A stretch of 64,000 nt of DNA from Takakia lepidozioides (taxonomy: Eukaryota; Streptophyta; Takakiopsida; Takakiales; Takakiaceae), in NCBI GenBank assembly GCA_030704615.1, contig CM060734.1, positions 62,140,042 through 62,204,041 of the forward strand, in the 5' to 3' direction. The translations under genes were made by a program, and so were the position numbers. Below the pieces are notes generated by a model. The model did not search any database. It saw nothing but the letters and a program-made list of their open reading frames with translations, and was not told the DNA's origin. This document shows positions 21,492-32,399 of this stretch, piece after piece; position 1 is the stretch's first letter, and each line of letters opens with the position of its first letter.

Positions 21492-21619
21492 ATCATTGCC
21501 ACTTCCATTATCATCTTCTCCTCTTCTACTGGAGGTATTAGTTTGGCTTTACTTCTTGTTACTATCATTGTACTTACTTCTGGTACAACACATGGCCTAA
21601 CCATGTGAGCTGCCACCAC

Positions 21620-22562
21620 TGGGCCCTCATTCACAGGAGCTCTCATCTCATTCTGGTGTCTTATCCAGAATGAACAGGCTACCTTGCGATGTCCTGGCTG
21701 ATTACAATAGTAACATAGCTCTTCACCATTGGGTCCTCGCCCTTGGTCTGTTCTTGGATTATTTCTATAATCCTGATTCCCGGGCTGGTAATTCCCCCTT
21801 GGATTACCCTGATAGTTGCCTCTGGAATTTCCTTGGTAATTCCCTCTTGAATTACCTCTCCTTCCATGCCATTGTTATAACCACCAGACCTACCATAGTG
21901 GTCCTGATCATTGTTTCTTCTTGGCTGGGGCTGCACCTGATGCACCCTTACTTGCCTAGGTTCTCTTGCAGCTGTCCTTCTGTTGTAGTAACAATTCTCA
22001 GTAGAATGGTTATCCATTTTACAGATAGTACAGTGTTTCTCCTTCATGTGGCATTCTGTGGTGGTATGGCCTTCATTCTGGCACTTTGCACACCATACAC
22101 CCTTCCTCCAATGTGTTGCAGCCTCTGTGGCATACTTCTTCAAGATTTCTTCCAATTTTTTTTCATAGTTATCCCTCTTCAACTTCTCCTTTCTCTTACT
22201 CTTTCTTTTTAGTTCTTGCTCTTCTTCTTCATCTGACTCATCCTCAGAGTCCTCATCTTCCTTTTCTCTCTCCTGAGCATTCCCAATTGCTCAATTCTGT
22301 TTGCAGTTTCAAATGCCTCCTCCACTGTATTATGGGGTAACATATCCACTTTCTTTTGCAACTCTGGTCTTAGTCCACTCACAAACCATGTCTTCTGTAA
22401 ACCGGGTGCTGGTACTGCAGCCAGCTTTTTCATCATCAATTCCATCTTCTCCATATACTCTTCAACAGTTTCATGCTTCTTCTGCTTCAGCTGTTGTAAA
22501 CTTCCATACACTTCATCCTCAGCTTTACTTGTCCTGAACCTATTTCGAAATGTTGTATTCAA
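21620..22562 (-). pseudogene. Gag C-terminal part with three CCHC zinc knuckles
   Basis: The capsid tail frame 22562-22209 (NRFRTSKAEDEVYGSLQQLK, then GLQKTWFVSGLRPELQKKVD) leads to the nucleocapsid at 22182-21679. CCHC knuckles, all C-x2-C-x4-H-x4-C: CAKCQNEGHTTTEC (22092-22051), CTICKMDNHSTENC (22032-21991), and CYYCNQPGHRKVAC near 21720-21680 in a shifted frame. Between knuckles 2 and 3 is an Arg/Gly-rich stretch. These bind and package the RNA. Frameshifts near 22200 and 21850 break the frame. Confidence 0.82.
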
Positions 22563-23608
22563 GCCATTCCAGGTTAGGAAATGATTATCAGGGAATCTTG
22601 CATACCATTCACTTGCTTTCTTGATAAGTGAACAAGGAAACAGTCTATCTTGGCATCATCGCCATTCTCATTGTTCACTATACACATGTGCTCAAATTGG
22701 CTAATGTGTACATCGGGATCCCCTTTTCCTGAATATATTGGAAAGGGTGGTTTTGCCCGTGTTGGTTGTAATGCCATCTGTGGCCCTACCTTCTGCCCAC
22801 AGACAGGTGCTGGCACCCTTGCTGGTGCTGGTCCTTCTGGACCTGTTGTAGTTGTGGTGGATCTTCCACCAAGTGGTGGCCCTTGAGCACTCCCTGCTTC
22901 TGGCCCCACGATATTCACAGTATTCCCAACTTCAGTTGCACTACTTCCCACACTCCCTGTCCCCCCAGAGCCAGATCCAGGCAGCCCGCCTGATCCCCCT
23001 GAGCCGACACCTTCGTTGGCCTGTGATTCAAGTGCTCCACTTGATCCAGGTCCAACGGGTTGGGATGTCCTGGTTGTAGTCTCAACCTCAGCTGTTGGGT
23101 CTACTTCTTCATATTCTTCCTCTTCCAATTTCCTCTCTCTGTTTTCATCCTCCAAGTTCTACCCTTGGGTTTCTTCTTCACTCATGTAACCCAACTGTAA
23201 TGGTGTTGGAGAGTCTGAACTCTCCGTTGGCTCTGCCACATCCTCTTCTCCTTCTTCACCGTCTGCTTCAGAAACTGGAGTTCCTGCTTTTGGTGTTCCA
23301 TGCCAACTCTTATCAAAGATTTCTGTCAAATCTTTTATCCAGGGATGTACCTCAGATCTTTCACCTCGTGATTGATCTTCTTCCTGTACCAATTCCCTTA
23401 ATCTTTCTACAAAGAAACAGAAGGAGTGGCATCCAACTCTAGTTCTTCCGGTATGGGTGATGTACTCTTTGATCTTAATGGTGTGAGAGGTCCAGATGAT
23501 TCCCCTATGTCTATTCCTCTCTCCCAAAGATATGGATAATTAGCTTTCAGATAGCTTTCTCTTTTTTGCTGAATATCTCTGGCGTCTAGCTTCTCTTTCA
23601 TCACTCAT
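22563..23608 (-). pseudogene. Gag N-terminal and capsid part of copy 1
   Basis: The start is likely the ATG at 23608 (MSDEREAR), 21 bases after the stop of the preceding ORF; the same arrangement occurs in copy 3 at 47265. An acidic, Ser/Gly-rich low-complexity region (GSGGSGGLPGSGSGG) precedes the capsid motif PFPIYSGKGDPDVHISQFEH, matching 'F.G..DP..Hl..FE' of Retrotrans_gag. Frameshifts near 23560, 23405, 23158 and 22600 interrupt it. Confidence 0.75.
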
Positions 23609-23629
23609 GTCCCATGTCTTTCATTTCTT

Positions 23630-24218
23630 TTAATGTGGCAATAACCAAAACTCTCTTCTGTAATATCTCTCGTATATGCCTGGGTTTCTTTCAAGCTTCA
23701 ATGCACCCTTGGCTATACTTGAAGTCTCCGTTACCATATAACCATATGGCAAAAAGTCTGAAAAGCTGTTCTTGGTGTGAGTTTGATCCACAAAATATCC
23801 TTTGGAATCCAATTTTTACCAGTACAAGCTCTTCATGCATATGAGTATAAACATTCACATTTCTTTCTTTCTTTCCAGCCTTCAAACTCTCTGCTCGCTT
23901 AATGGATAGCAATGCTATCACATAAACCAATGTTGGTAACCAACGTGCTCTTCCTCTACAGGCTACCTGATAAATCTTTATCACTCCTTTCTCCAGACCC
24001 CATTCCGGATCAGCATCATGCACTCGCTTAAGAATATTTTTCTTTACAACCGTCTGGCAATTCCAAGAACCTTTGAAAGAATGTTTGGACAATCTTTCTT
24101 CCTTCGTTCCACAGGGAATTTGATTCACTTCAAATTCTTTAATGGTCCAACCACCATGATCCCACCAGATGCCTGTCACATCTGGTTGTTCAGCCTCAGT
24201 TCCCAGTATGGTCGCCAA
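23630..24218 (-). CDS. ORF upstream of gag (ORF1-like) of copy 1
   Basis: A separate reading frame of up to about 195 residues lies between the PBS and gag. It reads GIWWDHGGWTIKEFEVNQIP, KRVHDADPEWGLEKGVIKIY, WLPTLVYVIALLSIKRAES and, after a frameshift near 23770, a tail ending in FWLLPH. The TAA stop (23632-23630) is at the same place in copy 3 (47242-47244), so it is a genuine terminus and not decay. Ogre elements carry an extra ORF before gag; homology with that ORF is untested. No known domain is recognised. It mixes charged helices with one hydrophobic segment. No convincing ATG near the PBS is seen. Confidence 0.6.
24199..24217 (-). promoter_or_regulatory. Primer binding site of copy 1
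   Basis: TGGCGACCATACTGGGAAC begins two bases after the 5' LTR end on the minus strand. It resembles the 3' end of a plant tRNA-Arg (TGGCGACCACAGTGGGA, from memory). The same site, one base different in spacing, is at 46659-46677 in copy 3. Confidence 0.75.
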
Positions 24219-24219
24219 A

Positions 24220-25365
24220 TGTCGCGCGGCATTTACTCACCCATCCCTTCGCTATTCGAGGCGGAAACTCCAAGATAGAAGAGTTGGAAATCTCTAAGTA
24301 CTCAGCCCGCGCAGAACAATCAGTCATGACCTACAGCTAGTGTATCATGGGGGTGTTTCCTATTTGTTTCCCTTTTGGCATTCATGTTAGCTACCTTACC
24401 ATTGATAATTAAGTATCAGTTTGCTTTATCAATCTATTGGATTTTGTCAACTCATCCATTCATTCCACAGCTTCACTCAGATCTCTCTACACAGTGTGAT
24501 TGTATCGTAAAAGTATCCGATTATGATTTATCAGGTATCAGGCCGAAGCTTTGTCTCTAATCTGCTCTACAATATCATTACAGCCTTGCATATAACAAGC
24601 ATCTACTCATCATCTCTCTATCTTCACTTCCGTTCTTAATCTCTGCCCGACCCCTCTCCTCCATGACCAAGAAGTCCTCCACCGAATGATATTCCCCTCT
24701 CCTCCATGACCAAGAAGTCCTCCTCCGAATGATATTCCCAAAATTCCCCGCTTCTCCCTTTATCTTCCTACCCGTGGTTCTAACCGTTTCCCTCACTAAC
24801 CGTCGTCTGTGAACTAACATGTTCCCTTCGCAGGTGTTGTTCCCCACAGTCGTTCCCTGTCCTGCTCTCCGTTCCCTATGATCGTGACAGCGGTGTCCAA
24901 GCTGTGACTAGCTGTGTGAAACTGTGACGGTCTGTGTCGGCTGTGATGGCTGTGTCGGATGTGACGACTGTGACGGGGGCTGTGTCGGCTTGTCTGCTGT
25001 GACGACTGTAACGGGCTGTGGATGGCTGTGGTCGGCTGTGACGCACTGTGACGGGCTATTCGGCTGTGTCTGTTTTGACGACAAAAAGTAAACGGGCTGT
25101 GTCGGCTGTGTCGGCTGTGACGATTCTGACGGGCTGTGTCGCTGTGTCTACTGTGGACGACGGTAACGGCTGTGTTGCTGGTCGGCTGTTGACTACTGTG
25201 ACGGGCTTGTTGGCTGTGTCGGCTGTGACTACTGTGACGGCTGGTAACCCCCTCTACAGTGCGCTGCTGTCACCCCTAGGTTCCTGTTGGTTTCAGTCTG
25301 TGCAAAAATTAAGGGTACCCTACCGATCCGGTTTAAGTGTCTAAGTCCAAGACAGTCCTCTAACA
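24220..25365 (-). repeat. 5' LTR of Athila/Tat-like copy 1
   Basis: 1,146 bp, near-identical to 11774-12898 outside the minisatellite (24890-25250). It also has a tandem duplication of about 40 bp (CTCCTCCATGACCAAGAAG twice, 24655-24740) that the 3' LTR lacks. TG...CA ends on the minus strand. Confidence 0.9.
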
Positions 25366-25370
25366 GTGGT

Positions 25371-26040
25371 GTAGTGACAGCAAAACCAATTGAGGGTGAA
25401 ACAAGCAGTTACCCACCACATTTCTATGAAGAAAGAGAGGGAGAAATGGAAATCCTAGAGGAACCACCATTGTGAGTTTACAGGATGAAGTGGTGACTGG
25501 TTGGACAATCACAGCTGATGAGCAGGTGAGAGAAGTGAATGTGGGAACTGAAGAGAACCGAGGATGGTGAAGGTAGGGGCTAATTTGGAGCCAGAATTCT
25601 TTGAGAAGCTAAGAGTCTGTTCATCAAATACAAAGATGTATTTGCTTGGAGCTACGAGGATTTGAAAGGGATGCCACCTGAGATCTGTCAGCATAAGATT
25701 GAACTGGAACCAGGGTCAGTACCAATCAAACAGGCAAGGTACAGAATGAATCCCAACTATGCACAGAAGGTTGGGGAAGAGATCAAGAAGTTGGCTGAGG
25801 CTAAGTTGATATATCCGATAGAGTATACAACTTGGTTGTCACCCATTGTGATAGTTCCCACGAGAATGGTAAACTAAGAGTTTGTGTGAACTATAAGAAG
25901 TTGAATGCTTGCACGAAGAAAGATCATTTCCCTTTGCCATTCACAGAAGCGGTATTGGATACTATGGCAGGCCATGAGATGTACTCATTCATGGATGGCT
26001 TCAGTGGTTATAATCAAGTGCAAGTGGCAGAAGAAGACCA
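25371..26040 (+). pseudogene. RT first half of copy 2
   Basis: The lead-in (FIKYKDVFAWSYEDLKGMPP) and RT fingers/palm RYRMNPNYAQKVGEEIKKL, TWLSPIVIVP, LRVCVNYKKLNACTKKDHFP and SFMDGFSGYNQVQVAEEDQ match copy 1. A frameshift near 25860 breaks it. It stops abruptly at 26040 after EEDQ, before the catalytic box. The FLDD segment is missing from copy 2 altogether. Confidence 0.85.
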
Positions 26041-28117
26041 GGCAGCTGCACTGCCTGCGGTGTAGCAATTGTTTGCTTCTACAGTATCGTGGTGCTCTTC
26101 ACCCTGATATCCCCCATTCCCCTCACTCTCTTCATTCTAGACAAACAAAAAGGCCTTGTTTGAAACAGCTGAAGAAAAGCTTGCAGGGCACAGAGCATAA
26201 AGGTATGGTTGGCACACAGAATGGAACGGGTAAGTGCGTGTAAGCCTGTGGGGCTTGCAAGTATCGAATGAGAGAGAATGTACTCTCAACCCGTCCGTCC
26301 TTGTGCCACTGCGTGAGAAGTAAAGCGAGCATGTAATCTGTAATATCCGCCATAGCTACAAAGCTATAGCTTTGATTGCCTCTCCTGCCGAGACGCTGGT
26401 TATTCGGAGCCACCCCGACTCTCGCGCTCATAACCCTGCTAATTTCTTGCTCTTGTTTCTTGGAGGAAACCACCTCCATGTAAATCTTGCTCGTGATTGG
26501 CTGTTGCCTCCTTGGGTAACTTCTTAATTTAACTCCCCTTAGTGGACTTTCCCCCCTGGAATGTCCACTAGGATAGCACATGCGGCAAAGATCCCCATTT
26601 TCTGTACTCGTAAAGGGTTCTGTTACCCTTGCCCTGAATGCATTAATGGGCCCACAAATAGTTTGGGTTGATGTACCGGGTAGGTACTTTGACGGCCCAA
26701 TTTGTCTTCTTGCATGATGACGCCCACTTTTGCAATATATGCATTGCGGTGTGCTTTGCCCTGGCGACCACGTGTTCGTTTCTAGACCTGCCTCCGTCTT
26801 TCCTTGTCTGCGTGGCACATTCTCCGAGTTTGACTTCCAAGCTGTCTTTTCTTCCGTCGGCCACTTTTCGGACGTTAACCCACGTCCACCTGTCACTGAC
26901 CCTATGGACTGTGTAACCCGCGTGGGCTGTGTTGGGCTGTGACAGGCTGTGTCAAACTGTGGTGGGCTGTGATAGGCTGTGTGATACTGTGGTGGGCTGT
27001 GATAAGCTGTGTGGCACTCTGGTGGGCTGTGATAGGCTGTGTGATGTTGTGAAGGGCTGTGATAACTATGCGAACACTCGTGTTCTCCGCTCAGACCATA
27101 CACATTCGGCTTTACGACAAGTGCTTCATGCTCCGTTGGTATTACCGGTGCAGCCCGTGACTGTTTCTGTGTTTCAATATCCAAATCGTGTTGCAATGGT
27201 TTGTCATGGATACCACTGTGTCCCTTCAACTTATTGGCATTGACTCTTCCCAGCATCTCTTTGTTAATGGTTTGTAACATGGCGGTGTTGTTATCATACA
27301 TCTTCTGTATGACATAAGGTCTTTTCCATGGTGATTTAAGCTTAGAAGCCTTAATCTTCTCCTTCTTCTGCAACCACTGAACCAAATTTCCCGTCTTAAA
27401 AGTCTTTAATTTACCTTCATCAAACTGATCCTTCCTCTTCATCTGAATTCTGGTCATGTTATCAGCTGCATCAGCACGTACTTCTTCCACATGGTATAAT
27501 TCATGTTTCCTGACCTTAATTGAATCTTCCAATTCCATTCTCCTTCCCCATTCAATTCTCATGGTAAATAACAAGAATTCCACTGGAAGTAAAGCTTCCA
27601 TACCATAAACTAATTGGAATGGTGTATACTTAGTGGTGAGTTTATATGAAGTCTTGTATGACCACAAAGCTGTCAGCAGCTTTGTATCCCAATCTGTTAT
27701 GTTTGCATTGACTATCTTAGCCAAGATAGTGCATAGTATTTTGTTGGTAGCCTCTGCCTGCCCATTACCCTGTGGGTAATAAGTTGTACTCTTCCTATGC
27801 ACAATCATGAACTCTTTAGTCAATAGTTCAATGGTCTCATTAATGAAGTGACTTTCCTGGTCACTGATAAATTCCAGGGGACAGCCAAATCTTGTAAGTA
27901 TGTTCTCATACAGGAACCTTGTTGTGGACTTAGCTGTGTTGTCCCTTAGAGCTTTAGCTTCCACCCACTTTGTAGTATAATCAGTGGCTGTGATTATATA
28001 CTTGTTCTGTGTATTTTTGGCTGGTGGGTTAATTGGTCCAACAAAGTCTAGTCCCCATCTCTGAAATGGTTCAGTAGGCATCGTAGGATGCAAAGCCATC
28101 TTCCTAGATCTCTGCAA
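26041..28117 (-). pseudogene. Integrase and extension of copy 2, inside the inversion
   Basis: A 661-residue open frame (28117-26132): RWGLDFVGPINPP, EFISDQESHF (Glu in place of Gly after DQ), TTYYPQGNGQAEATNK with the catalytic Glu, then the C-terminal GNLVQWLQKKEKIKASKLK. The YHSPPxxHTA decamer-coded repeats (26920-27070) are fewer than in copy 1. A knuckle-like CIYCKSGRHHARRQ and CRMCYPSGHS follow. Of the three copies it is the best-preserved integrase core. It lies opposite to the rest of copy 2. Confidence 0.87.
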
Positions 28118-29338
28118 TGGTCCTAGCCTCTAACACTCATCACAACTCTTACAATACTTGTGTACATCCTTGAACAAAGTAGACCACCAGTAACCTGCAA
28201 GTAGTATCTTTCTACTGGTAGTCTCTTCTCCAAAATGACCTCCAGCCACTCTTTTATGAACTTCCTCCAAAATTTTATTTACTTCATGGTGGTACAAGCA
28301 TCGTTTAAGTACTCCATCAGGTCTTAGCTTCTACATTCTGCCCCCTACCATAGTATAAGGTAAAGCCTTGATAGCGATTCTCTTCCTCTGCTCCTTTCCA
28401 TAACTAGGTGGGCACTGATCATGAGTAAGGTAGTATCTGATTGGCCACTGCCAATCTAACCAGTCATCTGCACTTCCCTGCACCTCCATTTCAAACAAAC
28501 TCGCATCAGGTAGTTGGTCGTCTACTCTTGTAGCGGACTTTCCTGTTGATAGGCGTGACAAGTGATCTGCCACAAGATGCAAACGGCCAGGCTTGTAAAC
28601 AACTTCGAACTCAAACTCGTGCAAGATTATTAACCACCTTGCTATCCTTCCACTTATCAAAGGCTTGTTCACCAAAAAAATCAGAGCCTGATGATCCACA
28701 TAAAACATAAACTTCCTTCCCAATAGGTAATGTCTGAATTTCTTAACTGCATAAATCATTGCCAATGCTTCTCTTTCAGTTGTGCTATAGTTCCTTTCAG
28801 CACTGTTCATCAACCTGCTAGCATAGTACACAGGTGAATCTATGTTTCCTGTAACATTTTGGGCTAACACTACTCCCAACGCTTCTCCTGAGGCATCACA
28901 GTGAACATGAAATACTACATGCCAGTGAGGGTTAATCAGCACAGGTGTAGTTGTTACTGACAATGTAAGTTCCTCAAAAGCCTGTTGACATTCAGCTGTC
29001 CATGCAAACACTGCATCTTTCTTCAGAAGCTTGCTCAATGGTGCTGCTATTTGTGCATACCGTCTGACAAAGCTTCTGTAATAACTGGTTTGACCAAGGA
29101 ATCTCCTTAGACTCTTAACATTTACTGGTGGTGGAGAGGCTTTAATGGCCTCTGTCTTTCTGGGGTCCACAAGAAGTCCCCTCTTACACACAATGTGTCC
29201 CAAAAGCACCCCTGAGTTCACACAGAAAGTACACTTCTCTAGATTCAGGCCCAGACCTCTCATCCTGCATCTGGCCAAACATAACTCCAATTTATGCAAG
29301 TGCTCATTCTTAGAGTTGTACACACTGAAATAATCCAA
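28118..29338 (-). pseudogene. RT thumb and RNase H of copy 2, inside the inversion
   Basis: SVYNSKNEHLHKLELCLARC, KSLRRFLGQTSYYRSFVRRY, RNase H with HVHCDASGEALGVVLAQ, STTEREALAMIYAV and MFYVDHQALIFLV. The frame breaks at 28331, and the HHCC region down to 28118 carries stops. Its left neighbour in protein order is at 26040, across the inversion. Confidence 0.87.
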
Positions 29339-29340
29339 GT

Positions 29341-31422
29341 TGCAATTGGAGGGGCTGCTACGCAAGGACTGGTCCTTGCATCATCGGTAGTATATGCTTC
29401 AATTTCTTCAGAACTTTGAGCCTAAGACGGGAGTAACCAAGGTAAGGGGAGTAGATATAGAAATTACTCCCCAGTACCTGCAGCAATTGTTCAAATTGCC
29501 ATCGGGTCATGTGGATGTGGATGAGCACAGGGCAAGATTGCAAATAGGGAATCTGTTCCAAGAAGGGAGTTTCTTTAAGACTCAAGGTTACGCTTGCACC
29601 AAAGCCAAGTACCCAGGGCTTTGAGATGCTAGCCAAATACTGAACGTTCTGTTTGCCATGAAACAGAACCAACAGTATTTGAGCAGGTCATTCACAGAGG
29701 AGATACTGAAAGCCTTGCGAGGAGAGGATGTAGCTTGGGCAGAGTTAATGTATAATGGTCTGGTGGAAGAGATGAAGAGGTTACAGGGCACTGCTGCTAA
29801 GTCTCCGATCATTGTGTCTGGCCCAGTCATTGCCCAAATTATTCTTGACTCTTGCATACTTGATACGCGAGAACGTAAAGAGATGGGCGTGTTTAAGACA
29901 GTAACCACTGCAATTGAAGAGCAGGGCTCTTCACATAGTGAAGGTGGAATGGCGGGGCAATACCAGTCTAAGAGACAGAAGCGGGATATGACTGTAGTAG
30001 CAGATCCGCTAGCTTCAAGAAAACTGCAAGATGATGTTTCCATAGCTCTTGTGCAGGATGGGGCACAGCAGCACAGAGGGCTGTTATTACTAAAAGCACG
30101 ACCTCTGGAGAGGGAAGAAGAAGTCACTTCGGTACCACAGCCATCATAGCCAGTTGAATCAGTTGTCTCAGAGGTACCTCAGTTAGTACATGTTGTTCCA
30201 CCAGAACCTATTGCTCTGGAAAGAGAAGGGTTGGACATTCCCACTACAGAACAGGTCATGGCCGAAATTGAGAAGGGTGACCTTCTCTATGATAACTCTG
30301 GCTTGGTCAGGGAATCAGTGGTACCAGAGGTGCAGAGTCTTTCCAGGGAAATCCCTGCTGTGCATGTAATACCCACACCTGTGACGGAGGTACCAGGGGT
30401 AGAATATAAGGACACTGTAGCACCTGTGGAAGATGAGGTGGTTCAGGAAGAGGATCTGGTGGGGCAATGGCCTGAATGGTTGGTGAAACATCACACTGTG
30501 GAAGATCAAGGGGAACAACAGCAAGTTGACCATGATGATCCCCAGCAGGCCATGCTTATGAGTTCCATAAGCAGGACACTCAATTTGTTGGGCGCTTATG
30601 TGAAATCCCATGTTCCATCTATCCAATTGGCAACTTTGAGGGAGGAACTCAGGAAGGAGTTTGAGACTCAAATTGCCACTGAGTGTGCTTACAAGGTAGA
30701 TGAGGAGATCAATCTCAAGTTACAACAAGAGTTGGAGGACACAAAGGCTGCCTTGCAGTTGGCTAAGGGACATTTGATTGAAGCAGGTCTCGAGCAGGAC
30801 CAATTGCATGAAGCACATAAGCAACAATTATACCAATTGCAGGTAAAGCATGAGGGCAAGTTGCAAGAAATGAACGTACTACATACAGAGTTGGAGGCAG
30901 TACAGCAGAGGATGACCATACAATGTGCTACACTAAAAACTACTCTAGAGCAAACTGCATTAGAAATTAACAGACAAGGGGAGAGATGTATGATGGCAGA
31001 GCAAGGGAAACTCATTGTTGATTTGCAGGCTACAATCTGTCGCAATGAGAATACTTTCCAACAGTACAGACAGGTTGAGGCTGACCATGAGAGGTACATC
31101 CTGGACTTGCAACAAACAGTCATGGTCAATAGAAATGAACTCTCTGTGGCTAACAAGGCTTGGAAGGAAGCCAATAATCTAGCTGCTGCCTATGCGGGCC
31201 TCGTTGAACCTCATGCAAAGTGCATGGAGGCTTTACAACAGTAGTTAGATGTGTACAGACTCACGGAGGAGCAGACGCTCAGGGGTGCCACACAGGACTT
31301 GGTGGATAACCACCTTATGCAGGTATGGTTAGCACAAGGGCCGGTAGAAGGCAAAGCACCAAGGAAGCTCACCCAGGGCGAGATGAATGAGCTCAGATTG
31401 CAGGTGCAAAACATTGCCACAA
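29341..31422 (+). pseudogene. Post-integrase coding region of copy 2
   Basis: The frame starts with LHHR, a stop, then YMLQFLQNFEPKTG and the VDIEITPQYLQQLFKLPSGH domain (29394-29624). It continues at 29658-30149 (AKSPIIVSGPVIAQIILDS) and as a 337-residue frame at 30231-31244. That frame has an acidic part and then a long heptad-rich region: LREELRKEFETQIATECAYK, KLQQELEDTKAALQLAKGHL, HAKCMEALQQ. After a stop, 31251-31422 adds RLTEEQTLRGATQDLVDNHL and NELRLQVQNIATT. It aligns along its length with copy 1, so the region is genuine coding sequence. Confidence 0.7.
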
Positions 31423-31423
31423 C

Positions 31424-31623
31424 TGAGCCCGAGTCCTGTCACAGGCTGATGGAGACGATTGAGCACTACCTGGAAATGTCTGACCCTCCTTTAGCTGATA
31501 ACGAGGTAACCTCTCAGGCATAGGAGATCCCCATCGTTTCTTCTCTGCCATCTGAAGTGCATAGTCCTCTGCCATGTCAAAAAAATCCTCTAAAGAACCA
31601 GTAGTATCAGAATCCTCGTCTCT
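31424..31623 (-). pseudogene. Inverted tail of the post-integrase region, copy 2
   Basis: On the minus strand this reads MAEDYALQMAEKKRWGSPMP and ERLPRYQ, the same tail that in copy 1 is in sense with the rest of the element. Here it lies antisense, between NIATT at 31422 and the PPT at 31629. The segment between these two points in copy 1 (about 900 bp) is missing. So this is a micro-inversion plus deletion. Confidence 0.75.
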
Positions 31624-31628
31624 TTTTG

Positions 31629-31935
31629 AGAGGGGAAGGGGTAATGTTAGAGGGCTGCTTGGGACTTAGACGCTTTTACAGGTTCTGTGGGGTACCCTTA
31701 ATTTTTGCGCAGACTTATGAATGGTAGACTGAGACCAACAGGAGCCTAAGGGGTGGCAGGCGCAGACTTTAGGGGGGGTAGACAGCTCGTCACAGTCTAT
31801 CACAGCCAGACATAGCTTTACACAGCCCGACACAGCTTCGCACAGCCGTCACAGCCCGACACAGCTTTAGACAGCTCGTCACAGTCTATCACAGCCGGAC
31901 ACAGCTTTAGACAGCCCGACACAGCGCTATGCCAG
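31629..31935 (+). repeat. PPT and truncated 3' LTR of copy 2
   Basis: GAGAGGGGAAGGGGTAA at 31628-31644 precedes TGTTAGAGGGCTGC at 31645, the LTR start. The LTR runs through the CACAGCC decamers and breaks off near 31935, before most of its length. Confidence 0.8.
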
Positions 31936-32399
31936 TGAGGGCAGGCAGAACATACCCTCATTGACCCTTCTGTGTCAGATCCAGTGGAAGTAATCTGTGA
32001 ACTGACTGTACCACTTATACCCAATGGCATCCCCGACCATCTTATCCTTAGTAGCCCATGTCTCTTGCCCACAAATCTGAATGCCATTGATTTGAATTTT
32101 TACAAGGTACCAACCCTCTAATTGTCAGCTAGGGTTGTTGATCTCCTTATACATGTGTGCATTCATGTGCAGGACATGCGATCATGATCTCTTGTAAGGA
32201 AGGAGGCAGAAGGTGTTGGGGCAGAAGGAGGGGGGGCTGCTATTTCATGAGCGGCATGAGCATGAGCGGAAAAAAAAAAAAGCATGAGCAGACCATTGTA
32301 AGTCCACGGAAATAGGGTTAGGAGGCACGGAAATAGGGTCATGTGAAGTTGGAATGTGGCACCAGTGGACTTGAAATGCAACATTTTATTGCATTTACT
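31936..32399. other. Unassigned spacer
   Basis: No gene or repeat boundary recognised. A short minus-strand frame (IQICGQETWATKDKMVGDAI) could be retroelement-derived but is not diagnostic. Confidence 0.3.

Larger units (their letters stand above)
11774..25365 (-). mobile_element. Athila/Tat/Ogre-like Ty3/gypsy retrotransposon, copy 1 (13.6 kb)
   Basis: Both LTRs (11774-12898 and 24220-25365), a PBS, a PPT and a 5-bp target duplication are present. Reading on the minus strand: 5' LTR, PBS, an ORF ahead of gag, gag with three CCHC knuckles, protease, RT, RNase H, integrase, a long integrase extension, and a post-integrase coding region of about 3.3 kb. The RT catalytic box FLDDFSV resembles the MDDFSV of Athila. 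An ORF before gag recalls Ogre, and a long post-integrase region recalls Athila. The two LTRs are very similar outside their minisatellite, so insertion is relatively recent, yet gag-pol has several frameshifts. Assignment to the Athila/Tat branch is inference from motifs. Confidence 0.88.
25366..31935 (+). mobile_element. Athila/Tat-like retrotransposon copy 2, rearranged
   Basis: This older copy is interrupted by copy 1; its left piece is 11696-11773. The order from left is RT first half (+), then 26041-29338 inverted (-) with RT end, RNase H, integrase and extension, then the post-integrase region (+), then a small inverted tail (31424-31623), the PPT and a truncated 3' LTR. Its gag and 5' LTR are not seen. 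Sequence words at both inversion ends rejoin into the order found in copy 1. Confidence 0.82.
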
